Source: Aphanomyces cochlioides
Taxonomy: Eukaryota; Oomycota; Saprolegniomycetes; Saprolegniales; Verrucalvaceae
DNA: 64,000 nt
Reading direction: 5' to 3'
Assembly (NCBI GenBank): GCA_019828595.1
Contig: JAHQRK010000004.1
Span: forward strand, 1,674,001 to 1,738,000
Shown: positions 17,335 through 28,696 of the stretch, piece after piece
How positions within the stretch are numbered: the stretch's first letter is position 1
Layout of the letters: each line of letters begins with the position of its first letter
Notes under the pieces: model-generated
Databases searched by the model: none
Told to the model about the DNA's origin: nothing
The model's input: only the letters and a program-made list of their open reading frames with translations
Made by a program: the position numbers and the translations under genes

Positions 17335-20300
17335 ATGAAGCCGACACCGCGCGCAAAATTCAGCTACAATGCACGGACACACAGCGCAGCGAATAAGGAC
17401 ATGGTGTCCATCGCATCACTAATCAATGCTGACATTGCTCTCAAAGTTTTATACGAAGCACATGGACAAGGGCTCGAGAAAGACGACAAAGCGATCTTGG
17501 CATCGACGCTCAAAACAACCACCAAGATCACACACAAATTGGAAAAGCTCCTCGCGAAACATCAGCGACAACCTGGAGAAGCCGGCATGCCACATATTGG
17601 TGCCGAAATGCAGCATGAAGCATCGAAATGCGCGTCATGCTCGAAGAAACTATCATTGCTCGCCCGCGGAGGCAATTGTACGTTGCATTCAGTCGTAAAG
17701 GTTAACTTGCTCCTCTAGGTGTCTGCTGTGGATATATATCATGCTCCAAATGTATCTCCCCCCGACAAGTTCCGAGATGCTTTGGATTCGACGAGTCATC
17801 CCATGTCAAAGTATGTGCACTCTGCTCGAGTTGGTTCCACGACTTTCTCAACTCGAAATTCGAAGAGTACTCTCGCCCCAAAGAAGAAGACGTAAGAAAT
17901 CAATCTATGCTATGGTCCTCACGATGATGTCATAGAAGTGCGGAGATTCTTCAACTCTGAGTGGTAAGTCTTGACTTGATTGAGCAATGACTCAGTGCGC
18001 CTGTAGAATTTCGCGCGCAACTCGACGTCGCTACTGAAGAAGGCTATCTCCCCAAGACGATCAAGAAGGACATCGAAGCCGCTCTTGAATCTCCTCTGAC
18101 TGTATCAACAGCGTCATCAATCATGGGAAAACTCAAGCACATCCTCGCATCCGTCGTAGCGCACTATGAATACCAAGACGATATGGATTCAAACGACAGT
18201 GACAATGAAAATCCGTCGCGGAAATCTTCAGCAAAGTTAGCCAAGCGATCCGGTGTACCAGCTAGCGCGATTCAAAGCATTCTCTCCCTCATGGTGCTCT
18301 TGGACGGCATCCAACCTGATGAAGACGAGCCAATTCCCCTCGACGACGAATCTCTTGGCGACACTGTCGTTGAAACATCGCCCGAGCATGTTGAAACCGA
18401 GTTCATTGAAGCAGACGCTGAAGAAGCCTCCCGCGACGTGATCGACCACGGCATCGAAAATGGCGGCTCAGAGTTTTTCGTGACTCTCTTCCGACGATCC
18501 GGGGACAGATATCGTTTGCTCGTCTCTCAAGGTGTCGCTCACGTCACATCAATCGCTCGCGGGACTGAATTTAGTTTTCATCTCTCGGACGTTCAACTCC
18601 AGAGTATCGTCGGCGACGCTGTGCGGCTCTCCTTTGGATATCGTTCCGACTTAGTCTATCAGTACGCCTCGGAATCCATCAAGGCCGAATTTTGCGCTCT
18701 CATTGACAAGTACAAATCAGCGCATCCCGTGCCGGAAAAGCGAAAACTACCACTCGTTCCCATGCTCAAAGGGGAGCGCAAAGTCCACGCGTCCAGTTTC
18801 AAGGCGACCGTGATTATGGGAGGCGGCGATAGTCATATCCGTGGCGTGTTGATGGCGACAAATTACCGTGTACTCTTTGTCCCCGTAGAAGATGCACCGA
18901 TGGTTGAAATTCCGCTTTTTGATATCATCAGCGTCTCACGCGTCGGTATGGGTGGTACTGGTTTCTCTCGAGAGTCCTCTTATGGACAAAAACAAGCGGG
19001 TCTTGTCGTTACCTGCAAAGATGTGCGCTCGCTCCGAGTCGACGTGGCGGAAGACCAAGTCGATTTGCTGCAAAATATGATTTCGCAGCTTGCGGAAGCG
19101 ACGCAACGCCACAAACCCGTCCATTTGATGACTCTGAATGACAACAGCCTCGACGTACCGCACTTCGCCTTCTGCTACTTGATGAGCAACGTTGCGGTCG
19201 ACGGCTGGCAGTTTGGCCATATCACGCGGGATTACGAGCGTATGGGATGTTCCCGAGGCAGCAACGACGCGGCGTCGCCCTTCCAGTGGGTGGACAATGA
19301 AAATGGCCAGATCTGTGATACGTATCCACCAAGTCTGGTCTTGCCGGCACAGATCCGTCACGGCGATATCGTGTCAGCGTCGCTCTTTCGAGCCAAGAAT
19401 CGCCTCCCAGTCGTCACGTGGATGCATCCGAAGCACAAATCGCTCTTGGTGCGGTCGTCGCAGCCGCTCCTGGGGCGACTTCTCAGTGGCACATCGTGCA
19501 ACATGGACGAAGCCATTATTGAAGCCTACCGTACGTTGCCAGGGCGAGAAAAACCGCTTTACATCTTTGACGCTCGTAAATCCAAAGCTGCGGCGGGTAA
19601 TCGCTTGATGGGCAAAGGCGGCGTCGAAACTTCCGAAAACTACGCCGGTGCGATTATTTACCACCTCGATATCTCCAACATGTACAAGATGCAAGCGTCT
19701 TTCCAAGGTAGAGTACTCTGCGGCTATCTTACTCATCGCGATGGCTAGCTCTGGTCAAGATTTGTTTAGTGCCAGAACATGACAAGTCGTGGTGGTCCGC
19801 CGTCGAGGGAACACGTTGGTTTGAGCATTTGCAGCTCATCCTCGAAGGCGCGAGTCGCATTGCGCGAGTACTGGCTATCGAAGGCGCTTCAGCGCTCGTG
19901 CATTGCAGCGATGGCTGGGATCGAACATGTCAACTTGTCTGTCTTGCTCAAATCATGCTTGATCCATACTACCGCACTCTGCATGGTTTTGCCACACTCG
20001 TCGAGAAAGACTGGTGTCTCTTTGGCCACAAAGTACGTTCCCGGCGCTGCTGTCGCCGCTACGTCGAACATGCTAATGCTCTCTGTTGTCTAGTTTATGG
20101 AACGTCTTGGCGGCAACCGCGGCAAAGATCCCACACGATCGAAGATGTCGCCCATTTTTCTGCAATTTCTCGACGCCGTCTATCAAATCATGCTGCAATT
20201 CCCGAACGCGTTTGAATTCAACGACAAGTGTCTCCTCCACTTAGCGAATGCGCTCAGCTCTGGCATGTATGGCACCTTCGTCTACGACTCGTACCAGCAG

Positions 20301-20543
20301 CGCAAACAAGCCAGCGTGCACACCAAGACGGTCTCAGTATGGACGCCGCTCTGCTCTTCCTCGGGCTTCTTCCTCAATGTCGAGTACACCCCAACGACGG
20401 AGCCATTGTGGATTTGGACGGGCCATCAAGCGCTCAAGTTGTGGACCGCGTACTTTTTTCAGTATCATGAATATCAACGCAAGCTATCGACGTCCCAAGG
20501 AGGCCAAGCGAACCCTCAGACGCCAGAAACCACCGACGATTAA
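17335..20543 (+). CDS. FYVE-like finger plus GRAM-myotubularin phosphatase
   Basis: The exons are about 17335-17677, 17719-17891, 17936-17963, 18007-19707, 19770-20032 and 20094-20543 (the third is tiny and its borders are less sure). The N-terminus has a FYVE-like zinc finger (CASCSKKLSLLARGG, then CVCCGYISCSKC and CALC) with eight Cys but no RKHHCR motif. A GRAM/PH domain follows (GVLMATNYRVLFVP), then a myotubularin catalytic domain with VHCSDGWDRTCQLVCLAQIM, i.e. the complete CSDGWDR signature. Myotubularins remove the 3-phosphate of PI3P and PI(3,5)P2 on endosomes. The FYVE sits at the N-terminus, unlike MTMR3/4 where it is C-terminal. Its stop overlaps the stop of the convergent gene. 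Confidence 0.93.
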
Positions 20544-21847
20544 GTCGCATCGACTAGGAATTCCTCGACCAACTCTTCGTCGCTCTTTTCGAACGCCACT
20601 GACACTGACGCCACGCCAGTTGCCGCCGCTGCCGTCTCGTCAGGCTACAAAACCAATTTGTGATCCTTGTAACAGAACAAGATGGACGTACTTGTGTATC
20701 GATGACGATCGTCCCTGGACCGCTCATGCCGCACTGCTTACTGCCGTACTTCTTGACGACAATGCCACAGACGTCGCGGTTCGCCCCGAGACCTTGGACG
20801 CGCTACACCACATCCGCCGCGATATGTCATAGGCGGAGGAAGTGAAGAACTTACTTTGCCAACTTCGTACTTGCCAACTTCGCTGCTGGAGAGCTCGACG
20901 AGTCGTTCCTGTACCTCTGGGACGGCTTCGAATGCAGGATCGTGTGCAAGTTTTTCCATCACTTCCCGCGCCGCTTCCGCGCTCTCCGTGACAAAGGACG
21001 GCGGTGTTTCCCGATAGAAGATGTATTCCTTCTTGGGTGTCGCGCCTTCTGTGCCGATCGAGACCTTCTTGTTGTGCGTCTTTGCCTTGACTTTGTCCAA
21101 GTGGAGCGTAGGTGGCGCGGAAGGCGCTTCAGTCGGCGAGACGATCTCGTCCAAGTCGTCAAAGCCAAAGCTCTTGAGGTCCTGCACGCGTGGCTTTGGC
21201 GTACATCCTGGTACGCCAAAGTCTAATGCGAGAGCATCGGGGATTTCTTGCTGCTGGCTGCTGATCTTCAAGGGTTTCATCTCCTTCTTCCTCTACAAGA
21301 CATGACCATGGAAAAAACACGACGGGTGTCATCTCTCACTTTGACTTTCTTGACTTCTAGCTGAATCCCATGCTGCGATGCATTCCACGACCTGACTAGC
21401 GCATCGAGACGTGATTTCAAATGCTCATCTAGACGAAATCAACTCGTGGGCGTGCTGGAGTCGGTGGAGAGACGTACCCCTCGGTGTATCAAGGGCAAGC
21501 GCTCTGTCTTTGGCTTCGATAGCTTGTTTTTGACGATTCAACTGCGGCTAGGAAAGACAAGATGAGCCGGAAGAGAGGGATCGACGTACGCGCTCGTTGT
21601 TGAATTCGTTGAGTGCGTCGGTGATGCCATGAACTTGAAAGAACTCGCGGATCAAGTCTTCAATGTACTCACACGTCGTGAGACTAACCATGCTTCCAGA
21701 GGAGACTAGTTTGTCGCTCGAGTTTGCTACTGGTGCTGCTTCAAAGACATCTTCAGGCTCTTCGTCCAAGACGAGCTCGAGTGTCTTCTTGGACCGCATG
21801 GCATGATGACTTACGTGCTGCGGTTCATCCATCCATGTCGTCGCCAT
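20540..21847 (-). CDS. LisH-like hypothetical protein
   Basis: Six exons join in frame from ATG 21847; the last three are about 21280-20855 (part of an exon that begins further up), 20802-20692 and 20644-20540. The N-terminal part has CEYIEDLIREFFQVHGITDA followed by LNEFNNER, which fits a LisH dimerisation motif. A predicted helical stretch (LNRQKQAIEAKDRALALD; DEHLKSRLDALVRSWNASQ) and an acidic middle follow; the C-terminus has RDVCGIVVKKYGSKQCGMSG. I do not recognise the family. LisH proteins are often cytoskeletal or ciliary, but that is only a possibility. The stop (20540-20542) overlaps the myotubularin stop by two bases. It starts 84 bases after the COG8 stop on the same strand. Confidence 0.65.
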
Positions 21848-21931
21848 CGGATGTCTTTGCGAAAGCCAACGACTGTTTCACGCTAAAATTACTCGTTAAC
21901 CACGCTGCTTTCCTGCTCTGCGCTATGAAAA

Positions 21932-23866
21932 TTAACTGGCGTCGACTTGAGCTGTCTCGTTCGCTTCTAGCACGAGGCGCTTCTCCCGCAGCAATGCCAT
22001 GAGAGCATCCTATATGGTTTTAGTCAATGTGATGAAGAACCAAGATCGTACCATGTCCAACGCGGTCGGTAGACCTTTGTGCCGCGTAAATAACTTGTGG
22101 AAACAAGCATGGATGAATGGGATCCAGTCAGTCTGAAGCACCTATGCATATCTTCAGAAGACTAGCTAGAAGAGCCGATTCCACCATTGCGAGCTTGTGG
22201 ATTTGAACGCCGATCGGTGCTTTCTTCATGAGTCCATCAGACGAAACGTCGGCCTCGGGGGTAATCCCATGCTGTTGGCAAAATCGTGCCAAGACATCGA
22301 TTACGCGAACCATTGCGCTCTGGAGAAGCTGCGAGAGGCGATATTCCAGCGACACCAACGCGCATAACCTACAAAGATAACCTCGTCATGCACAGCAGGC
22401 GCAGTTTACTCACCGAAGATTATTGAAAGAATTCAAAAAGCCATTCGTGAGCTGCGCTAAGACTGGAAACGCCATGATGACATGCGGTGGACTTGTATCT
22501 GCAAGAACGATTCGAATGAGAGGAATGCGGCCATGCGATGTACCATCCGTTGTTGTGGTCAAATTGCGAAACGATGCGAGCATGACAGGCGTTGTCGACT
22601 GCTTGGAGGAGTACGCTCCAAGTGCAACGTCAAATTCGTCCACGACGTCGCGCCACTGCGTCGATAAAGTTTCCACGAGATGGTTTTGAAATTGCACAAA
22701 GACAATGCCTACAATAGCGATGAATCAACTCGGCAAATCCCGCGAAGAAACCTCGAAAATCGACGCCGACACGACCGAGAGATCCACCAAAGAAGAGAAC
22801 TTGCTCCATGACATTGGCCACTGCGCCAAAGTCTGCCAGTTTCGGTAATGTTCTAAGCACAGCAGCGTCAATCGCGTGCATCTCCATGGAGGGCGTACTC
22901 GCTGAGGATTTGAGTCAACTCTGAGACTGTTCGAATAGCCCATGCACACAGAGGCTGGTCGATATGACCGTCCATCTCCTAATGCAGTGATTCCTCCGTG
23001 GATTTGGCGGCGGGGACTTACTTGATGACCAAAGATGGCCGAGTATTGCGTGACCATATCAAACCAACTAGAGCGCTTGGCATCGATCAATTGCATCAAC
23101 TATAAACACCGTAATAAGCAATTTTGCTGGCGACATACAAAATTGTATGGATCGGACGTTGGAATACTCTGCATGGTCTTGAACAACCACGAGTCCCGAC
23201 ACGACAAGAATTCGACTTTCAACTGCTGATTGTAGTCCACGGGCAAAAGTTTCCAAAGCCCATCGACTCGACGTAGGTACGCGACCATGTGCAAGCATTT
23301 GGCCAGCGAGAGGTCCCCACGCAGCTTTTCGACGATTTTTTGGCGCAATACATCGGTCGCTGCATGGACTTCTTTGACCTAACCGTGGGAACACCCATGA
23401 GGCGAGTCATAGTCAGAGCATCATGTACCAAAGTGTGTAAGATGGTATTGGCGGGGGAACCTTTCGACGAGTCGGTTTGGTCAAAGATCTTTTTTGCGAA
23501 CTGGATCGATTCCAACGCCTCCTCAAGTAAATCGTTGGCGATACATGCTTCAATGAGCTGCGGTATCTCGAGCAAATCCATGAGCTCATCGTAGTGTCCA
23601 AGGATGTACTGAATCTCTGCGTTCTTGCTCGCAGATGCATGCACTGCGGTATCGAGCTGCTTGCACTGTGATTGCAATTCTGGCAGCCTCATATCCACAA
23701 TTTGTACGTTCCCACGGAGCGATTTCAAATCAGACGCCACCACTTGGGAGCACTGCTGACTCTGGACAAAGACGTGGTAGTTCTTCAGCGCTAGTACTCG
23801 TAGTTTTTCCGATACGTCGTCAATGCGTCGTTCAAGACGCCAGGGCTGTCCGACATCTTCCTGCAT
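21932..23866 (-). CDS. COG8: Conserved oligomeric Golgi complex subunit 8
   Basis: Nine exons join in frame (23866-23429, 23378-23139, 23099-23022, 22978-22899, 22852-22752, 22708-22414, 22368-22195, 22141-22052, 22009-21932) with introns of 39-53 bases. The protein follows the COG8/Dor1 family: KNYHVFVQSQQCSQVVASDL near the N-terminus, MDLLEIPQLIEACIANDLLE, AYLRRVDGLWKLLPVDYN, EFLSCRDSWL, and FFGGSLGRVGVDFRG, which matches the family's conserved FG-x-SxxRVGxDFRG block. COG8 belongs to lobe B of the COG tether, which docks retrograde vesicles at the Golgi. The start at 23866 is chosen because the DNA before it is AT-rich and packed with TATCCGGAT motifs, though two upstream in-frame Met codons exist. 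Confidence 0.88.
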
Positions 23867-23882
23867 CACACTCAAAATGCTT

Positions 23883-24001
23883 TCCGGATAAAATTTGTCT
23901 TTTGACAAATCCGGATAAAATGAATTATATCCGGTGTCGGTGACCTGCATTATCCGGACGATATTATTAGGTCTTCGGATATTTATCATGATTATCCGGA
24001 T
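23883..24001. promoter_or_regulatory. TATCCGGAT motif cluster upstream of COG8
   Basis: Five copies of TCCGGAT or its close forms lie within 120 bases: 23883-23890, 23909-23916, 23929-23934, 23951-23958 and 23993-24001. The COG8 start codon is 17 bases from the nearest copy. The motif is a palindrome, so orientation cannot be judged. The same motif sits 20-140 bases from other start codons in the window, so a core or proximal promoter role is inferred. Confidence 0.55.
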
Positions 24002-24487
24002 GTGGATGTTCGAGATCGAATTCTGCATGTTCGATGAGAAGAAGCTGCACGACGGACAGGAAGTGCGAGGGAGTAGAGGCCGAGCAATGAAGAGTCTCAG
24101 TGAAAGAGAACAGAGCCGATGATTGTGATGTGATTACTGCCTAATGCGTACCCATGTGCGATGATTGCGTGTCGCAATTCTGTCGGGAAACGTTGAGTGC
24201 GTGGTTGACTTGATGTAGAGCCACGTTGATAAACTCGATGAGTTGAACGAATGAACGCAATGTTATAGAGGTTGATTCTGCTACGCATTCGTGGGAAAAT
24301 TACGCCTGTTGTCAGCAAACAATTGAGACGAGGATCCACAGCCGATGACTGTTGGGACCACCTCACTTCTTGCCGCTTCAAACACCACACCAATTGGAGC
24401 CCACAAATGCTGTTCCATCTTCACACTTCTGTACCATTGATTCGCCCGTTCAAAGCCTTCAACTACACTGTGCTGCAAAGAAGTCGT
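24002..24487. other. Region between COG8 promoter and the E2 gene
   Basis: Minus-strand frames at 24097-24393 and 24281-24478 look partly protein-like (FERANQWYRSVKMEQHLWAP; TELRHAIIAHGYALGSN) and could be exons of a small gene, but I could not join them or recognise a family. Nothing else is seen. Confidence 0.25.
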
Positions 24488-25021
<534 letters not shown>

Positions 25022-25203
25022 TCACTTGGATAAAGTATGCTTTTGACTTTTCGGTCAAGTGCGGAGAAAAGCCGACCACCCGGATATCCCCCAAGTCAGT
25101 TTTCACTTGGATTCAGTATGTCTATATTTTCGTTATCCGGACGAAATTCTAGAACACTGAAGTTAAATCCGATGCGGACTTTATGGCTTTTCTCAAAAAA
25201 AGT

Positions 25204-25755
25204 AAGGGCGGGTCTGGATGCCACCAAAAAATGCCATAATTCGAAATATGCCATAATTTTCAATTTTGACTGTCTGGATGCCACCTTTTCAAAGAATTTT
25301 TTGTCACAATTTTCTGGAGTTTTGGCCAAATTATGCCATAAAAAAATGGACCAAATTGGTCTATTTTATTTATGACATATTTTCGTCATGAACGCACTGA
25401 TCGAGTCAAGCTTGAGATTCAGCTTGTCATCTCTACAAAAATACACGCACACACTATATATTATCACTGTTGCATGTTCTAACACTCTGAGAAGCGACAG
25501 TGATCGAGCCTTGCTCATCTCTGGCTCATTTCAAAGTTTCCGGTCGGAAGTGACTGACACAGCAGTATGACAACAATCGTCTGTACCGGTAATGTTGAAG
25601 TTTCTTGTGGGCCTCAAGTTGTGGCATCCAGACAAATAACAAATTCTCCAACTATTCCATTTTAAATTGTGAATTTGGAACTTTGGAAAATTTTTGCAAA
25701 ATGTCATTTCAGTTTTATGGAATAAAAAAATTGATGGGCATCCAGACCCGCCCTT
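25204..25755. mobile_element. MITE-like element with nested inverted repeats
   Basis: A perfect 19-base terminal inverted repeat, AAGGGCGGGTCTGGATGCC, lies at 25204-25222 and as its reverse complement at 25737-25755. Inside, GTCTGGATGCCAC at 25272-25284 is repeated in reverse complement at 25621-25633, so the shared core TCTGGATGCC occurs four times, twice in each orientation. The interior is AT-rich, repeats ATGCCATAATT, and has no protein-like frame. This fits a non-autonomous DNA transposon of about 550 bases, perhaps one nested in another. I could not define the target duplication. Confidence 0.7.
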
Positions 25756-25827
25756 TGCCTTATTTTTTCATTTTCTTAATTGTCCAGAAGTCCAAATGAC
25801 AGCCTGCAACGTGGCTGCTTGCACGTT

Positions 25828-25879
25828 CATGTGCGTTCTCACACAGAATGCATCCCTCCCACGTGTGAGAACGCACATG
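25828..25879. repeat. Perfect 17-base inverted repeat (hairpin)
   Basis: CATGTGCGTTCTCACAC at 25828-25844 is followed after 18 bases by its exact reverse complement at 25863-25879. The stem is GC-balanced and would form a stable hairpin in RNA or DNA. No T-run follows, and no gene overlaps it. Confidence 0.8.
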
Positions 25880-25950
25880 CCTCTAGACTGTGGCGTTTCC
25901 GCTCCATCGATCTCCCTCTTACGGTAGGCTTATTGTTCGACAGTTTTTCG

Positions 25951-26117
25951 TAGCATTGCAAGACATCCCCAGTCAGTCGGAAATGCGAAATCACAGTCAA
26001 TGGCAATTGACATTGCCTTGTCAAATTGAACTTGTGCATGCCATTGAATTCGCATTTCCGACTGATTGGGGATGTCTTTTCTCGCGCGCGCGTCTTGCAA
26101 TGCTTTGTAAGACGCGC
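25951..26117. repeat. Foldback repeat with 30-base arms
   Basis: The 30 bases from 25960 (AAGACATCCCCAGTCAGTCG...) match the reverse complement of 26049-26078 at 29 of 30 positions. Outside the arms, AGCATTGCAAGAC on the left is also found in reverse complement on the right, displaced by an 18-base GC-rich insert. A further 9-base perfect stem (GCGCGTCTT / AAGACGCGC) lies at 26088-26117. Inner bases also pair (TCAATGGCA / TGCCATTGA). Confidence 0.75.
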
Positions 26118-26573
26118 AATTCAGCGTGGCAAATGATACACACCCGTTGCCCTGTTTGTCAAGTGAGCAATGCGTCCCTCCTTTGTTGCGCCTCTTGCTG
26201 ATCGGACGGCTGCTGATGTCTTTGACACTGCATCCTGCCCCTCCTCATGGAAAGATGCAAGCAGCATGACACCCCCTTTCAAGTAGAAAGACTGAAAGCC
26301 GACATGTTCAACGCATTATTGGTTCTCGGCCAACTTGTCACCCAAGACATGCACAATCTCGTATTTCTCGTGTTTGGAAGGCACATGGTGCGGGCTCTCC
26401 CGCTCCAGTTGTCGTCCGGAAAAAATTGTTTCACATGGACAGACACGACGATATATGGAAAAAAGAAAGGAAGCCTGCGATTTACGATGCTGCCCATCCG
26501 GACGACAAGCGTGACTCACGCAGTAATGCGGTGAGTCCGGCCTCTTCCATTGAGCTCAATTTTCCCAACTGAC

Positions 26574-27932
26574 ATGCGAGCAGTATACCTTGTCATCGTG
26601 GCCGCCGCGCTGGTGTTTGCCGACAACAGTGTGACTGAATCACAATCTGTGTGCCAAGCTAACGACGCAAGCCCAAACGGTAGCAACCCCAACACCACTG
26701 TCGACACTTGCTTGAAAGCGTGCAATGGTGGGGACAGCACCGTGTGCAAGAACGAGTGTATCATCAGTGGATCGTCTGATGGTGTTTCCTGTGGAGGTAT
26801 TTGCCGTAAGAACAAGACGGCTGACGAATGCGGCTCCCCTGTGCGCCAAGTTTGCCAAGCCGACCAACTTGTGTGTGACAAGTCAACTACAACTGCGCCA
26901 ACTACGACCGCCGCCGCCGTAACGACGGATGCACCCACCACGGCCGCTCCAACGACTGATGCTCCAACGACTGATGCTCCAACGACTGATGCTCCTACCA
27001 CCGCAGCTCCTACCACTGCTGCTGTTACCACCGATGCCCCAACTACCGCCGCTGCAACCACCGCAGCACCTACTGCTGCTCCCACCACTGCTGCTCCCAC
27101 CACTGCTGCTCCCACCACTGCTGCTCCCACCACTGCTGCTGCAACCACTGTTGCGCCCACCACAGCGGCCGCCACGACCGCTGTCCCTACTACCGCCGCT
27201 GCGACCACCGTCGCCCCTACCTCTGTTGCTACCACCGTTGCTCCTACCTCTGCTGCAACCACTGCTGCACCAACCACTACTACTACTACGACTACGACCG
27301 CCCCTTCCAACACGACTGTCGTCCCAACGACTACTCCTGGATCCACCGCTGCTCCCAACACAACTGCCACTCCTACCGTCACGGCGCAGCCCACCTCCGC
27401 GCCTTCGTCTTCGGCTGCCCCTTCTCCCTCCTCCCCTTCTGGCCCTTGCACTCCTGTGAGTGTCGTGGGGGACGCTACGTACTGCATTCAAGGTGCCGTC
27501 TGCGGTGACACGGGTGATGCGTGCCCCAAAAAAGGAGATGTTGCCGTTGCCGACTGCCTCAAACACCTCAAGAGCTACGTCGATGGCACCAAGTGCGTTG
27601 CGCCATTTTCATCGACTTGCCAAAAGATTCGCGCCACCGGCGTCAAAGGCTGCGTGTTCACGCCAACGTCCGAAACCGAATTAGCTTCATCGAATTCAGC
27701 CCCCAAGACCGAGTGCACAAACGTGAGCGTGGTGGGGGATGCTACCTACTGCGTGGCCGGTGCAATTTGCGGCGGTACCGGTACCACTTGCCCCAAGAAA
27801 GGCGACGTGGCCGTCCAAGACTGCCACAAAGCGTTGAAGACCTACGCCGATGGCGGCAAGTGCATTGCGCCTGTCGACGGTGTGTGCGAAAACATTCGCG
27901 GCAGTGTCCTCGGCTGTGTCTTTCCCAAGTAA
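26574..27932 (+). CDS. Secreted Thr/Ala/Pro-rich protein with two C-terminal Cys-rich repeats
   Basis: The start at 26574 gives a classical signal peptide (MRAVYLVIVAAALVFADNS); eight codons more exist upstream. The mature protein has a Cys-rich N-terminal part (about residues 25-105 with 12 Cys), a mucin-like linker of about 170 residues made of Thr-Thr-Ala-Ala-Pro repeats (likely heavily O-glycosylated), and two tandem copies of a roughly 75-residue domain with six conserved Cys, each holding VSVVGDATYC, CPKKGDVAV and KxYxDGxKCxAP. The copies are about 60 percent alike by eye. This architecture fits an oomycete cell-wall or secreted surface protein; a role in host contact is possible but not shown. 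No membrane helix or GPI signal is seen at the C-terminus. Confidence 0.85.
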   Translation: MRAVYLVIVAAALVFADNSVTESQSVCQANDASPNGSNPNTTVDTCLKACNGGDSTVCKNECIISGSSDGVSCGGICRKNKTADECGSPVRQVCQADQLVCDKSTTTAPTTTAAAVTTDAPTTAAPTTDAPTTDAPTTDAPTTAAPTTAAVTTDAPTTAAATTAAPTAAPTTAAPTTAAPTTAAPTTAAATTVAPTTAAATTAVPTTAAATTVAPTSVATTVAPTSAATTAAPTTTTTTTTTAPSNTTVVPTTTPGSTAAPNTTATPTVTAQPTSAPSSSAAPSPSSPSGPCTPVSVVGDATYCIQGAVCGDTGDACPKKGDVAVADCLKHLKSYVDGTKCVAPFSSTCQKIRATGVKGCVFTPTSETELASSNSAPKTECTNVSVVGDATYCVAGAICGGTGTTCPKKGDVAVQDCHKALKTYADGGKCIAPVDGVCENIRGSVLGCVFPK

Positions 27933-27971
27933 ATCTTCGTAACATGGGATCCTCGAATGCATATTTTTAAA

Positions 27972-28679
27972 ATGAAACCACCCGCCGTGGCAGCCATTGC
28001 GGTCGACAGCGATCGCGACGCACTTGCAGTCATTCGCCGCATGCGTCTGCAGCCTTCATCTCTTAGCTTGAATGTTGATTCATTCAACCAGCTCATCGTA
28101 GCAGCCAAAGACGACGTCGTGAAAGCCACCGCCGCGGCCAAAGACGAGCTACAATACTACCGCAAGATCCTCGACATTGATAACACTCATCGTCGTCCTC
28201 CACGGTCGCAACAACCAGAGTTGAAGCCATCGACCATGCTGCCTAGTTTAGCAGCGCCACCAGTCAAGCTCCCCCAAGTACTAGTCACGTCAAACCAACA
28301 AGAGCGTCCTGCGACGCGAGAAAAGGCAAAGCCAAAAGCAGCACCACGTCAGCTCCAGGAACTTCCACCACCTACTGAGAAGCCACGGTCTCGACCACAG
28401 GCGCAGACACAGGTCGCTGTTAAGGCCAAAGCTGCAGCGAAGCAAGACAAGAAGACCAAGGTGACGCCCCCAAGCAACCAACAGGTCCATGTCAAAATGC
28501 AGCCACCGCCATCAAAGACGACTACGCTAACATCATCTTTTTCATCTTCCTCGTCATCCAAGCAGTCAAAACTCGATTGCGTGGCTTCATTCGACGACGA
28601 TGAGCCAGAACTTGACACTGCACCAGCGTGGAATGACCATGAATTCACGTCGGGTTACGGCAGCGATGACAACATGTAA
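27972..28679 (+). CDS. Hypothetical disordered basic protein
   Basis: From the Met at 27972 (MKPPAVAAIAVDSD) the frame encodes 235 residues. The first 75 residues look folded or helical (DALAVIRRMRLQPSSLSLNV; AAKDELQYYRKILDID). The rest is Pro/Gln/Lys-rich and disordered, with Ser runs, and ends in an acidic tail (FTSGYGSDDNM). I do not recognise the family. It starts 39 bases after the secreted-protein stop on the same strand and ends 17 bases before the convergent UreG stop, leaving little room for untranslated regions. Confidence 0.65.
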   Translation: MKPPAVAAIAVDSDRDALAVIRRMRLQPSSLSLNVDSFNQLIVAAKDDVVKATAAAKDELQYYRKILDIDNTHRRPPRSQQPELKPSTMLPSLAAPPVKLPQVLVTSNQQERPATREKAKPKAAPRQLQELPPPTEKPRSRPQAQTQVAVKAKAAAKQDKKTKVTPPSNQQVHVKMQPPPSKTTTLTSSFSSSSSSKQSKLDCVASFDDDEPELDTAPAWNDHEFTSGYGSDDNM

Positions 28680-28696
28680 TCGAAGACACCTTTGGT

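Noticed and set aside
26895..27300. Possible CRISPR or satellite array
   Set aside because: The repeats are codon-based Thr-Ala-Pro repeats inside an open frame, without spacers.
26883..27566. Long minus-strand Gly/Ser/Arg-rich frame and other long frames over the Thr-rich repeat
   Set aside because: They are shadows of the low-complexity repeat of the secreted protein; composition follows directly from the plus-strand codons.
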